Origin: Gonatopus flavifemur | Lineage: Eukaryota > Arthropoda > Insecta > Hymenoptera > Dryinidae | DNA: 64,000 nucleotides | Assembly: GCA_018340375.1 (NCBI GenBank) | Contig: JAFFJZ010000009.1 | Span: forward strand, 15,330,501 to 15,394,500 | Reading direction: 5' to 3' | Shown: positions 48,006-58,975 of the stretch, one piece after another | Layout: the number at the start of each line of letters is the position of its first letter | Numbering within the stretch: the stretch's first letter is position 1 | Notes under the pieces: model-generated | Databases searched by the model: none | The model's input: only the letters and a program-made list of their open reading frames with translations | What the model was told of the DNA's origin: nothing | Made by a program: the position numbers and the translations under genes

Positions 48006-51000
48006 AGATTCCGGCAAAAACTCTGCGTGGATGACAATGATCCCCACATGCCGGAGTACGATTTCACCGGGTATCATCGTTTGTTCCCTGAATCCAGGTG
48101 AGATAGAGCATTTTGAAACTCCTAATCGTGTAATTTTTCAACTTTCGGGAGCTATAAAATGACTTAGGAGAGTCCGGCAAAAATTCTGCGTGGATGACGA
48201 TGATCATCACATGCCAGAGTATGATTTCACCGAATATCATCGTTTGTACCCCAAATCTAGATGAGATAGAGCATTTTGAAACTCCTAATCCTGTAATTTT
48301 TCAACTTTCGGGAGCTATAAGATGACTTAGGAGAGTCCGGCAAAATTCTGCGTGGATGAAAATGATCCCCACATGCCAGAGTATGATACCACAGAGTATC
48401 ATCGTTTGCACCTTGAATCCGAATGAGATAGAGCATTTGAAGTCAAAAAAGTTGTAATTTCGTAACTTTCAGGTGCTATAAAATGACTTAGGAGATTCCA
48501 GCAAAAATTCTGCCCGGATCCCAATGATCTCCACATGCCAGAGTATGATTTCACCGAGTATCATCGTTTGTACCCTGAATCCAGATGAGATAGAGCATTT
48601 TAAAACTCCTAATCCTGTAATTTTTCAACTTTCGGGAGCTATAAAATGACTTAGGAGAGTCCGGGAAAAATTCTGCGGGAATGAAAATGATCCCCACATG
48701 CCAGAGTATGATTCCACCGAGTATAATCGTTCGTCCCCCAAATCCAGATGAGATGCAGCATTTTGAAAATCATAATCGTGTAATTTTTCAACTTTCGGGA
48801 GCTCTAAAATGACTTAGGAGAGTCCGGCAAAATTCTGCGTGGATGACAATGATCCCCACATGCCAGAGTATGATTTCATTCAGTCTCATCGTTCGTACCC
48901 TGAATCCGAGTGAGATAGAGCATTTGAAGTCAAAAAAGTTGTAATGTCGTAACTTTCGGGTGCTATAAAATGACTTAGGAGATTCCGGCAAAAATTCTGC
49001 CTGAATCACAATGATTCTCACATGACAGAGTATGATTCCACCGAGTACCATCGTTTTTACCCAGAATCCTGATGAGATAGAGCATTTTGAAACTCCTAAT
49101 CCTGTAATTTTTCAACTTTCGGGAGCTATAAAATGACTTGGGAGATTCCGGCGAGGAGTCTGCGTGGATGACAATGATCTCCGCCTGCCAGAGTATGATT
49201 CCACCGAGCATCATCGTTTGTACCCTGAATCCAGATGGGATAGAGCATTTTGAAACTCCTCATCCTGTAATTTTTCAAATTTCGGGAGCTATAAAATGAC
49301 TTAGGAGAGTACGGCGGAAATTCTGCGCGGATGAAAATGATACCCAGATGCCAGAGTATGATTCCACTGGATATGATCGTTTGTACCCCGAATCCAGAAG
49401 AGATACAGCATTTTGAAACTCACAATCGTGTAATTTTTCAACTTTCGGGTGCTATAAAATGACTTAGGAGATTCCGGCGAAAATTCTGCCTGGATCACAA
49501 TGATCCTCACATGCCGGAGTATGATTCCATCAAGTATCATCGTTTGTACCCTGAATCCAGGTGAGATACAGCATTTTGAAACTCCTAATCATGTAATTTT
49601 TCAACTTTCGAGCTATAAAATGACTTAGGAGAGTCCGGCAAAGATTCTGTGTGGATGACAATGATCCCCACATGCCAGAGTATGATTTCATCGAATATCA
49701 TCGTTTGTACCCCGAATCTAGATGAGATAGAGCATTTTGAAATTCCCAATCCTGTAATTTTTGAACTTTCGGGACCTATAAAATGACTTAGGAGAGTCCG
49801 GCAAAATTCTGCGCGGATGAAAATGATCCTCACATGCCAGAGTATGATTCCACCGGATATCATCGTTTGCACCTTGAATCCGGATGAGATAGAGCATTTG
49901 AAGTCAAAAAAGTTGTAATTTCGTAACTTTCGGGTGCTATAAAATGACTTAGGCGATTCCGGCAAAAATTCTGCCCGGATCCCAATGATCCCCACATGCC
50001 AGAGTATGATTTCACCAAGTATCATCGTTTGTCCCCTGAATCCGGATGACATAGAGCATTTTGAAATTCCCAATCCTGTAATTTTTGAACTTTCGGGACC
50101 TATAAAATGACTTAGGAGAGTCCGGCAAAATTCTGCGTGGATGGAAATGATCCTCACATGCCAGAGTATGATTCCACCGAATATCATCGTTTGCAACTTG
50201 AATCCGGATGAGATAGAGCATTTGAAGTCAAAGAAGTTGTAATTTCGTAACTTTCGGGTGCTATAAAATGACTTAGGAGTTTCCGGCGAAAATTCTGCCT
50301 GGATCACGATGATCCTCACATGCCAGAGTATGATTTCACCGAGTATCATCGTTTGTACCCCAAATCTAGATGAGATAGAGCATTTTGAAACTCCTAATCC
50401 TGTAATTTTTCAACTTTCGGGGGCTATAAGATGACTTAGGAGAGTCCGGCAAAATTCTGCGTGGATGAAAATGATCCCCACATGCCAGAGTATGATTCCA
50501 CCGAGTATCATCGTTTGCACCTTGAATCCGGATGAGATAGAGCATTTGAAGTCAAAAAAGTTGTAATTTCGTAACTTTCAGGTGCTATAAAATGACTTAG
50601 GAGATTCCGGCAAAAACTCTGCGTGGATGACAATGATCCCCACATGCCGGAGTACGATTTCACCGGGTATCATCGTTTGTTCCCTGAATCCAGGTGAGAT
50701 AGAGCATTTTGAAACTCCTAATCGTGTAATTTTTCAACTTTCGGGAGCTATAAAATGACTTAGGAGAGTCCGGCAAAATTCTGCGTGGATGACAATGATC
50801 ATCACATGCCAGAGTATGATTTCACCGGATATCATCGTTTGTACCCCAAATCTAGATGAGATAGAGCATTTTGAAACTCCTAATCCTGTAATTTTTCAAC
50901 TTTCGGGAGCTATAAGATGACTTAGGAGAGTCCGGCAAAATTCTGCGTGGATGAAAATGATCCCCACATGCCAGAGTATGATACCACAGAGTATCATCGT

Positions 51001-52939
51001 TTGCACCTTGAATCCGAATGAGATAGAGCATTTGAAGTCAAAAAAGTTGTAATTTCGTAACTTTCAGGTGCTATAAAATGACTTAGGAGATTCCAGCAAG
51101 AATTCTGCCCGGATCCCAATGATCTCCACATGCCAGAGTATGATTTCACCGAGTATCATCGTTTGTACCCTGAATCCAGATGAGATAGAGCATTTTAAAA
51201 CTCCTAATCCTGTAATTTTTCAACTTTCGGGAGCTATAAAATGACTTAGGAGAGTCCGGGAAAAATTCTGCGGGAATGAAAATGATCCCCACATGCCAGA
51301 GTATGATTCCACCGAGTATAATCGTTCGTCCCCCAAATCCAGATGAGATGCAGCATTTTGAAAATCATAATCGTGTAATTTTTCAACTTTCGGGAGCTCT
51401 AAAATGACTTAGGAGAGTCCGGCAAAAATTCTGCGTGGATGACAATGATCCCCACATGCCAGAGTATGATTTCATTCAGTCTCATCGTTCGTACCCTGAA
51501 TCCGAGTGAGATAGAGCATTTGAAGTCAAAAAAGTTGTAATGTCGTAACTTTCGGGTGCTATAAAATGACTTAGGAGATTCCGGCAAAAATTCTGCCTGA
51601 ATCACAATGATTCTCACATGACAGAGTATGATTCCACCGAGTACCATCGTTTTTACCCAGAATCCTGATGAGATAGAGCATTTTGAAACTCCTAATCCTG
51701 TAATTTTTCAACTTTCGGGAGCTATAAAATGACTTGGGAGATTCCGGCGAGGAGTCTGCGTGGATGACAATGATCTCCGCCTGCCAGAGTATGATTCCAC
51801 CGAGCATCATCGTTTGTACCCTGAATCCAGATGGGATAGAGCATTTTGAAACTCCTCATCCTGTAATTTTTCAAATTTCGGGAGCTATAAAATGACTTAG
51901 GAGAGTACGGCGGAAATTCTGCGCGGATGAAAATGATACCCACATGCCAGAGTATGATTCCACTGGATATGATCGTTTGTACCCCGAATCCAGAAGAGAT
52001 ACAGCATTTTGAAACTCACAATCGTGTAATTTTTCAACTTTCGGGTGCTATAAAATGACTTAGGAGATTCCGGCGAAAATTCTGCCTGGATCACAATGAT
52101 CCTCACATGCCGGAGTATGATTCCATCAAGTATCATCGTTTGTACCCTGAATCCAGGTGAGATACAGCATTTTGAAACTCCTAATCATGTAATTTTTCAA
52201 CTTTCGGGGGCTATAAAATGACTTAGGAGAGTCCGGCAAAGATTCTGTGTGGATGACAATGATCCCCACATGCCAGAGTATGATTTCACCGAATATCATC
52301 GTTTGTACCCCGAATCTAGATGAGATAGAGCATTTTGAAATTCCCAATCCTGTAATTTTTGAACTTTCGGGACCTATAAAATGACTTAGGAGAGTCCGGC
52401 AAAATTCTGCGCGGATGAAAATGATCCTCACATGCCAGAGTATGATTCCACCGAATATCATCGTTTGCACCTTGAATCCGGATGAGATAGAGCATTTGAA
52501 GTCAAAAAAGTTGTAATTTCGTAACTTTCGGGTGCTATAAAATGACTTAGGCGATTCCGGCAAAAATTCTGCCCGGATCCCAATGATCCCCACATGCCAG
52601 AGTATGATTTCACCAAGTATCATCGTTTGTCCCCTGAATCCGGATGACATAGAGCATTTTGAAATTCCCAATCCTGTAATTTTTGAACTTTCGGGACCTA
52701 TAAAATGACTTAGGAGAGTCCGGCAAAATTCTGCGTGGATGGAAATGATCCTCACATGCCAGAGTATGATTCCACCGAATATCATCGTTTGCAACTTGAA
52801 TCCTGATGAGATAGAGCATTTGAAGTCAAAGAAGTTGTAATTTCGTAACTTTCGGGTGCTATAAAATGACTTAGGAGTTTCCGGCGAAAATTCTGCCTGG
52901 ATCACGATGATCCCCAAATGCCAGAGTATGATTTCACCG

Positions 52940-55502
52940 AGTATCATCGTTTTTACTCTGAATCCAGATGAGATAGAGCATTTTGAAACTCCTCATCGTG
53001 TAATTTTTCAACTTTCGGGAGCTATAAAATGACTTAGGAGAGTCCGGCGGAAATTCTGCGTGGATGGAAATGATCCCCACATGCCAGAGTATGATTCCAC
53101 CCAGTATCATCGTTTGTACCCTGAATCCGGATGGGATAGAGCATTTGAAGTCGAAGAAGTTGTAATTTCGTAACTTTCGGGTGCTATAAAATGACTTAGG
53201 AGATTCCGGCAAAAATTCTGCGTGGATGAATATGATCCCCACATGCCAGAGTATGATTTCGACGAGTATCATCGTTTGTACCCTAAATCCAGATGGGATA
53301 GAGCATTTTGAAACTCCTAATCCTGTAATTTTTCAACTTCCGGAAGCTATAAAATGACTTAGGAGAGTACGGCGAAAATTCTGCGCGGATGAAAATGATC
53401 CCCACATGCCAGAGTGTGATTCCACTGAATATGATCGTTTATACCCCAAATCCAGATGAGATACAGCATTTTGAAACTCAGAATCGTGTAATTTTTCAAC
53501 TTTCGGGAGCTATAAGATGACTAAGGAGAGTCCGGCAAAATTCTGCAAGGATGAATATGATCCCCACATGCCAGAGTATGATTCCACCGAGTATCATCGT
53601 TTGCACCTTGAATCCGGATGAGATAGAGCATTTGAAGTCAGAATAGTTGTAATTTCGTAACTTTCAGGTGCTATAAAATGACTTAGGAGATTCCGGCAAC
53701 AATTCTGCCCGGATCTCAATGATCCCCACATGGCAGAGTATCATTACACCCAGTATCATCGTTTGTACCATAAATCCAGATGAGATAGAGCATTTCAAAA
53801 CTCCTAATCCTGTAATTTTTCAACTTTCGGGAGCTATAAAATGACTTAGGAGAGTCCGGCAGAAATTCTGCGCGGATGAAAATGATCCCCACATGCCAGA
53901 GTATGATTCCACCGGGTATAATCGTTTGTACCCCAAATCCAGATGAGATAGAGCATTTTGAAAATCATAATCGTGTAATTTTTCAACTTTCGGGTGCTAT
54001 AAAATGACGTAGGAGATTCCGGCGGAAATTCTGCCTGGATCACAATGATCCTCACATGCCGGAGTATGATTTCACCGAGTATCATCGTTTGTACCCTGAA
54101 TCCAGATGAGATAGAGCATTTTAAAACCCCTAATCCTGTAATTTTTCAACTTTCGGGAGCTATAAAATGACTTAGGAGAGTCCGGCGAAAATTCTGCGCG
54201 GATGAAAATGACCCCCACATGCCAGAGTAGAATTCCACCGAGTATCATCGTTTGTACCCCAAATCCAGATGAGATAGAGCATTTTGAAACTCATAATCGT
54301 GTAATTTTTCAACTTTCGGGAGCTATAAAATGACTTAGGAGAGTCCGGCAAAAATTCTGCGTGGATGAAAATGATACCCACATGCCAGAGTATGATTTCA
54401 CCCAGTATCATCGTTTGTACCCTAATCCCGGAGGAGATGGAGCATTTGAAGTCAAAAAAGTTGTCATTTCGTAACTTCCGGGTGCTATAAAATGACTAAG
54501 GAGATTCCGGCGAAAATTCTGCCTGGATCACAATGATCCCCACGAGCCAGGGTATAATCTCACTGAGTATCATCGTTTGTACCCTAAATCGGGATGAGAT
54601 AGAGCATTTTGAAACTCCTAATCGTGTAATTTTTCAACTTTCGGGAGCTATAAAATGACTTAGGAGAGTCCGGCAAAAATTCTGCGCGGATGAAAATGAT
54701 CCCCACATGCCAGAGTATGATTCTACCGAGTATAATCGTTTGTCCCCCAAATCCAGATGAGATACAGCATTTTGAAAATCATAATCGTGTAATTTTTCAA
54801 CTTTCGGGTGCTATAAAATGACTTAGGAGATTCCGGCGGAAATTCTGCCTGGATCACAATGATCCTCACATGCCGGAGTATGATTTCACCGAGTATCATC
54901 GTTTGTACCCCAAATCTGGATGAGATAGAGCATTTTGAAACTCCTAATCCCGTAATTTTTCAACTTTCGGGAGCTATAAAATGACTTAGGAGAGTCCGGC
55001 AGAAATTCTGCGTGGATGACAATGATCCCCACATGCCAGAGTATGATTTCATTCAGTATCATCGTTCGTACCCTGAATCCGGATGAGATAGAGCATTTGA
55101 AGTCAAGAAGTTGTAATTTCGTAACTTTCGGGTGCTATAAAATGACTTTGGAGATTCCGGCGAAAATTCTGCCTGCATCACAATGATCCCCACATGCCAG
55201 AGTATGATTTCACTGAGTATCATCGTTTGTACCCTCAATCCGGATGAGATAGAGCATTTTGAAACTCCCAATCGTGTAATTTTTTAACTTTCGGGAGCTA
55301 TAAAATGACGTAGGAGATTCCGGCAAAAATTCTCCCTGGATCACAATGATCTCCACATGCCAGAGTATGATTTCACCGAGTATCATGGTTTGTACCCTGA
55401 ATCCAGATGAGATAGAGCATTTGAAACTCCTAATCCTGTAATTTTTCAACTTTCGGGAGCTATAAAATGACTTAGGAGATTCCGGCAAAAATTCTGCGTG
55501 GT
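52940..55502. repeat. Diverged right edge of satellite
   Basis: About sixteen monomers that do not follow the HOR order and carry private substitutions, for example GGAAGCTATAAAATG near 53342, CATGGCAGAGTATCATTAC near 53730 and CACGAGCCAGGGTATAATC near 54543. The array ends at GCGTGG|TTTTGG (55502/55503). Confidence 0.85.
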
Positions 55503-55569
55503 TTTGGCCATAGCTTGTCATTGGCTGGATTCCAGTCTGGATGTAGGACTTGCTCCTATCAAATCCGCT

Positions 55570-55719
55570 TCACGACCCCAAAATTTCAGCTGAACATGAA
55601 AACGCGAAATCACCGATATTCGGATCGTTGGAATTATCCGCTGCCAACTCGTGCTCTTCGTCGCTCGCCAAAGTAGTTTGACTACGCGGAATTGACTCCT
55701 CAAATTTCCAACGGAATTC
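55570..55719 (-). CDS. Candidate terminal exon, unknown acidic protein
   Basis: On the minus strand a good acceptor (TTGATATTTCAG at 55720-55721) opens a 49-codon frame ending in a stop at 55570. The peptide begins EFRWKFEESIPRSQ, then has an acidic, asparagine-rich middle (DEEHELAADNSNDPN), and ends FSCSAEILGS. The composition is that of real coding DNA and differs from the surrounding repeats. I do not recognise it. A competing frame over the same bases is open for 62 codons but is less protein-like. The exon enters in phase 0, which does not fit the nearest candidate exon (55947-56021), so at least one is wrong or an exon is missing. Confidence 0.4.
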   Translation of the reverse strand, partial: EFRWKFEESIPRSQTTLASDEEHELAADNSNDPNIGDFAFSCSAEILGS

Positions 55720-55946
55720 CTGAAATATCAATGAATGCACAAGAGAAAAGTTCCCCACTGGATCGAGAACGATCCTGTTTCAATATTTTAAGGAGGTATC
55801 AGAGTATACCAACCCAGGACGCTAACCAGCTCAGTTAGAAAACCAGTTAGAAACGGACATGCCTATACCATATGAAAAGAGGTACGATATCATCGTTAGT
55901 TCTACCTCAAAACGAAAAAATATTGAAAATGAATGATTCAGCTTAC

Positions 55947-56021
55947 CGAATTGCATATAAAATGTGGGTTGGATGAAAGCAGTCCTTTCCGATTCCCTCA
56001 CTTTCATGTTTCCCAATGTCA
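55947..56021 (-). CDS. Candidate internal exon, unknown protein
   Basis: A 75 bp minus-strand segment ending in a strong donor (TTCG|GTAAGC at 55946) and starting after a possible acceptor (TTGAAATAG). It encodes TLGNMKVRESERTAFIQPTF and then YMQF. An initial exon starting at the internal ATG is an alternative. Support is limited to the donor and the sensible peptide. Phase does not match the exon at 55570-55719. Confidence 0.3.
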
Positions 56022-56587
56022 CTATTTCAACTCATCCGTAATATAATGTCGAGAGTCCTTGTACGAAGCATTGAATATATCTATCGCTCAGTATTCCAAT
56101 CAAATTTGTAAAAACATTGTGAAAGAACAACTAGCGTTATCTATGATTTGATGTTTCTAGCGAGAATGAAAATACCTCTCTTCTATAGTGTAGTTTCAGA
56201 GTCGAAGGAACCTGAAAGGAAGGTACAGAAATATATTACACGTGCATGCGTTTGTGGACATATATAATGGTATAATTACGTTAATCAATGGATCCCTTTT
56301 TACCTGCCTGTATGTACGTATGGCGCGATGAAAATTGATTGCAATGTTGTTTTTCCAAATTTATGTCCCCTGGCATGATCTGCCATACAGATCCAGCAAA
56401 ACCAACGCTAGTTCATCACTCTGATAACATCATGTATACGACATTGGTTCTCTTCAAGCCCAAATAATTGCTGAAATTATAAAGCTACAATTAGGAGTCC
56501 GTCACTGGCTACCGTACAGAGCAGACGTGTTACTCGGATCTATACACATTCAATATTATCTGTCATCAATCTTCGAATCTATCGATC
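56022..56587. other. No gene; unique DNA and LINE 5' flank
   Basis: AT-rich sequence without recognised repeats. The last few tens of bases before 56588 are probably the 5' untranslated part of the LINE. The exact 5' end of the element could not be placed. Confidence 0.4.
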
Positions 56588-56926
56588 ATGACAACGAACG
56601 ATGACTTGAGAAACTTGTTAGGAAGTTTTAATGAAAATATTACTTTGAAATTAAACAATGTGGAACAACAAATTGTTAAAGTGGATGAAAAGGTGGTGGA
56701 AGTGGAAACAAAAATTAGTGGTGTCGATTCAAAAGTGACCGTTATGGAGACCTGTTTGGGAGACGTGAAGAAAGCCAACGATAAACTCACAAGCGAACTG
56801 AATAACTATAAAAAAGAATATGGTAAACTTGAAAAGAAATACGACGATCCTAAAACGCAAATATCCACGTTGAATAGTGAATTGAATGTCATAAGAGAGA
56901 AAGATAGAGCGCATAATATTATTATA
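56588..56926 (+). pseudogene. LINE ORF1, 5' part (coiled coil)
   Basis: A 113-residue start of ORF1 from an ATG at 56588. After about 15 residues it forms a long heptad-patterned coiled coil (NVEQQIVKVDEKVVEVETK, then further K/E/L-rich repeats to about residue 100). It then begins the RNA-binding core at HNIIIY, where the mariner element cuts in. Coiled coil followed by an RRM-like core is the standard plan of LINE ORF1 proteins that package the RNA. The frame continues on the far side of the insertion at 58976 without loss of phase. Confidence 0.75.
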
Positions 56927-56928
56927 TA

Positions 56929-57294
56929 CAGGGCGTCCCATTTGAAACAGGACAGCTGAATAACTCTTCAGGGAATGGAGGGGGAAAAAAATTGTTCAGT
57001 ACAAGTTGTAGGGTTCGAAGGGGGCCATAAGATGGTGACCTTGAATTTGACCTTGAGGTCAATTTCGAGCATAATTGATGTTCAAAGTATGTTTTTTCAA
57101 AAGGAAAACCCTACGTTCGACCTCAGAAATGGAAAGAGCGGAAAATTTTACGTCCGAATATGTTGACATATCAGATCATTTAGAGGTCATTTGAAGGTCA
57201 AAAAACCATTTTCTATGGATTTTCACGGAAAAGCCTCAAACGAGTCGTTTCTCTGACCAAAGTTATCAAAGTTAAAGTGAAACCCCACGTTTCA
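56929..57294. repeat. Left terminal inverted repeat of mariner element
   Basis: 366 bp matching the reverse complement of 58608-58973 up to the word CACGTTTC, beyond which similarity ends. Confidence 0.88.
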
Positions 57295-57434
57295 CCTTGA
57301 ATTCGACCTTGAATTCGACCTTGAGAACGATAATGAATGCCAAATTTGAAACAATAATTAAAAAATTATTTATTTTTCCAGTTCGTCGTTTTATAATTAC
57401 AGATGGCACAAATCCGTTGACGGGTAAAACACAC

Positions 57435-58451
57435 TTATTGCAGGAGATGTTCGAATTGACCGCCATTTACTCCAATACATAACTCCAGCCGGCGTCGAAA
57501 GTTTCGAAGAACAGATTGAAAAACTTCTGCACGAATATTCGCAATTGCGTATCTGATGCGTTGTTGTAGATCCACAGGTGTTGTTGGTCGGTTGGTATAA
57601 ACGACATTTTTTACGTAACCCCACAAATAAAAATCTAGAGGGGTGAGATCAGGAGATCTTGCCGGCCACAGTACAAATCCACCTCGACCAATCAAACGAT
57701 TGGGGAAAAGGATATTTAGATAATCCCTCACACATCGAGCAAAGTGTGGTGGTGCACCGTCTTGCTGATACCACGTCCTCTGCCTAGTTGCTAATGTCAC
57801 ATCTTCCATGAGAACTGGTAATTTATTCTGTAAAAACTGTAGATAATTAGGACCGTTAACAGTTCCATCAAAACAATACGGCCCAATAACTTGATTGTCT
57901 AGAATTCCACACCAAACATTTATACTCCACCGATGCTGATGATCAACTTGTTGAGTCCAGTGCGGGTTTTGCGCTGACCAATGGTGGCTATTGTGACGAT
58001 TTAACAAGCCAGTACTTTGAAACGTTGATTCATCACTGAAAAGAACATATCGAAAGAAATCGGGCGCTTCGTTCAACCTCTGTAAAGCCCAATGGCAAAA
58101 GTTAACCCGATTCTGCATATCTTGTTGAGATAATTCTTGGGTCAGTGTGATGTGGTACGGATGATATTGAGCAGCTTGTAGAATTCTGTGTGCCGTACTG
58201 CGTGGAATACCCAAATCGCGTTCAATATCACGTAAACTAACATGAGGATTCATGTGTATTATTGCTAAAACAGCAACGCATCGAGGGTCGTTAAAGTTGA
58301 AACCTTGATTGTTTCGGCGTTGACCAATCCTTCCTTGTCGACAATTTCTTTCAACTTGGCGAATGACTTCTGGAGAAGGATGATGCTGCCGATCTCCAAA
58401 CCGCTCTCTGTACAATCGTGACGCTCTTTTGATACACTCCGCGATACTCAC
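57435..58451 (-). CDS. Mariner-type transposase, DD41D, N-terminus disrupted
   Basis: A 338-codon frame. The N-terminal third holds helix-turn-helix DNA-binding regions (for example RDIERDLGIPRSTAHRILQ, about residues 77-95). The catalytic core shows D in VLFSDEST, D in YQQDGAPPHF and D in SPDLTPLDFYLWG. There are 41 residues between the second and third acids, a DD41D spacing as described for rosa-like mariners. Cut-and-paste transposition at TA follows from the family and from the observed duplication. An upstream ATG at 58495-58497 starts a typical N-terminus (MVYSPNECVDILMILGE) in another frame. An extra 10 bp near 58443-58457 separates the two frames, so the protein probably lost its first 15-20 residues, and activity is doubtful. 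The frame from 58451 is otherwise uninterrupted. Confidence 0.88.
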   Translation of the reverse strand: MSIAECIKRASRLYRERFGDRQHHPSPEVIRQVERNCRQGRIGQRRNNQGFNFNDPRCVAVLAIIHMNPHVSLRDIERDLGIPRSTAHRILQAAQYHPYHITLTQELSQQDMQNRVNFCHWALQRLNEAPDFFRYVLFSDESTFQSTGLLNRHNSHHWSAQNPHWTQQVDHQHRWSINVWCGILDNQVIGPYCFDGTVNGPNYLQFLQNKLPVLMEDVTLATRQRTWYQQDGAPPHFARCVRDYLNILFPNRLIGRGGFVLWPARSPDLTPLDFYLWGYVKNVVYTNRPTTPVDLQQRIRYAIANIRAEVFQSVLRNFRRRLELCIGVNGGQFEHLLQ

Positions 58452-58607
58452 CCAAGATCATTAAAATATCAACACATTCGTTAGGTGAATAAACCATTTT
58501 GAACCCGCACTTACACCGTAAACGATGAAAACTTCTTAATGATCATTTTCGTACTGATATGAAGAATAAACTCTGAAGGTTAGTTCTGTTTACTTTCAAT
58601 TCAAGGT

Positions 58608-58973
58608 CGAAACGTGAGGTTTCACTTTAACTTTAATAACTTTGGTCAGAGAAACAACTCGTTTGAGGCTTTCCCGTGAAAATCCATAGAAAATGGTTTT
58701 TTGACCTTCAAATGACCTCTAAATGACCTGATATGTTAACATATTCGGACGTAAAATTTTCCGCTCTTTCCATTTCTGAGGTCGAACGTATGGTTTTCCA
58801 TTTGAAAAAACATACTTTGACCATCAATTATGCTCACAATTGACCACAAGGTCAAATTCAAGGTCACCATCTTATGGCCCCCTTCGAACCCTACAACTTT
58901 TATCTGAACAATTTTTTCCCCCTCCATTCCCTGAAGAGTTATTCAGCTGTCCTGTTTCAAATGGGACGCCCTG
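58608..58973. repeat. Right terminal inverted repeat of mariner element
   Basis: The reverse complement of 56929-57294 with a scatter of substitutions and one or two single-base indels. The transposase reads away from this end. Confidence 0.88.
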
Positions 58974-58975
58974 TA

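Larger units (their letters stand above)
22440..52940. repeat. HOR core: 16-mer and 11-mer units
   Basis: The distinctive monomer with CAAAAACTCTGCGTGG (or CAAAACTCTGCG) starts near 22687, 25286, 27892, 29666, 32264, 34862, 36649, 39244, 41026, 43624, 46222, 48006 and 50603. The intervals are about 2598 (16 monomers) or about 1783 (11 monomers), in the order 16,16,11,16,16,11,16,11,16,16,11,16. Copies of the same position are nearly identical, whereas neighbouring monomers differ clearly, which defines a higher-order repeat. By another marker (the monomer with CATTCAGTCTC followed by TGAAGTC), the periods are about 2597 and about 4381 (16 or 27 monomers). Confidence 0.93.
21540..55502. repeat. 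Satellite array, monomer about 162 bp, about 208 copies
   Basis: Nearly 34 kb of head-to-tail monomers of 161-164 bp. They are easily followed by the recurring words CTATAAAATGACTTAGGAG, CCACATGCCAGAGTATGA, TATCATCGTTTG and GAGATAGAGCATTT. Two sub-types of the segment after GAGCATTT alternate irregularly: TTGAAACTCCTAATC and TGAAGTCAAAAAAGTTG. The core is a higher-order repeat; both edges are diverged. The array stops in mid-monomer at 55502. Minus-strand frames of up to 273 codons occur in register with the repeat because the average period is close to 162 (54 codons). They show no conserved start or protein logic and are not genes. Confidence 0.98.
56929..58973 (-). mobile_element. Tc1/mariner-type transposon (DD41D) in LINE ORF1
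   Basis: A 2045 bp element flanked by TA (56927-56928 and 58974-58975). Both ends begin CAGGGCGTCCCATTTGAAAC. The terminal inverted repeats are about 366 bp at about 95% identity by eye. Between them is one transposase on the minus strand. Removing the element and one TA restores the open LINE ORF1 frame, so the borders are exact. Confidence 0.93.

Noticed and set aside
22440..52940. CRISPR-like direct repeats
   Set aside because: The units are contiguous satellite monomers without unique spacers, in a eukaryotic context.
23490..53272. Long minus-strand reading frames (up to 273 codons) in the satellite
   Set aside because: They repeat with the HOR, exist only because the period averages about 162 bp (54 codons), are broken wherever a monomer is 161 or 163 bp, and contain nothing but the translated monomer. 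No start signal, domain or non-repeat sequence is present.
21540..55502. CENP-B-box-like motif in the monomer
   Set aside because: The TTTCGGGAGC word was compared with the known box pattern (TTCG....A..CGGG); the spacing and bases do not fit.
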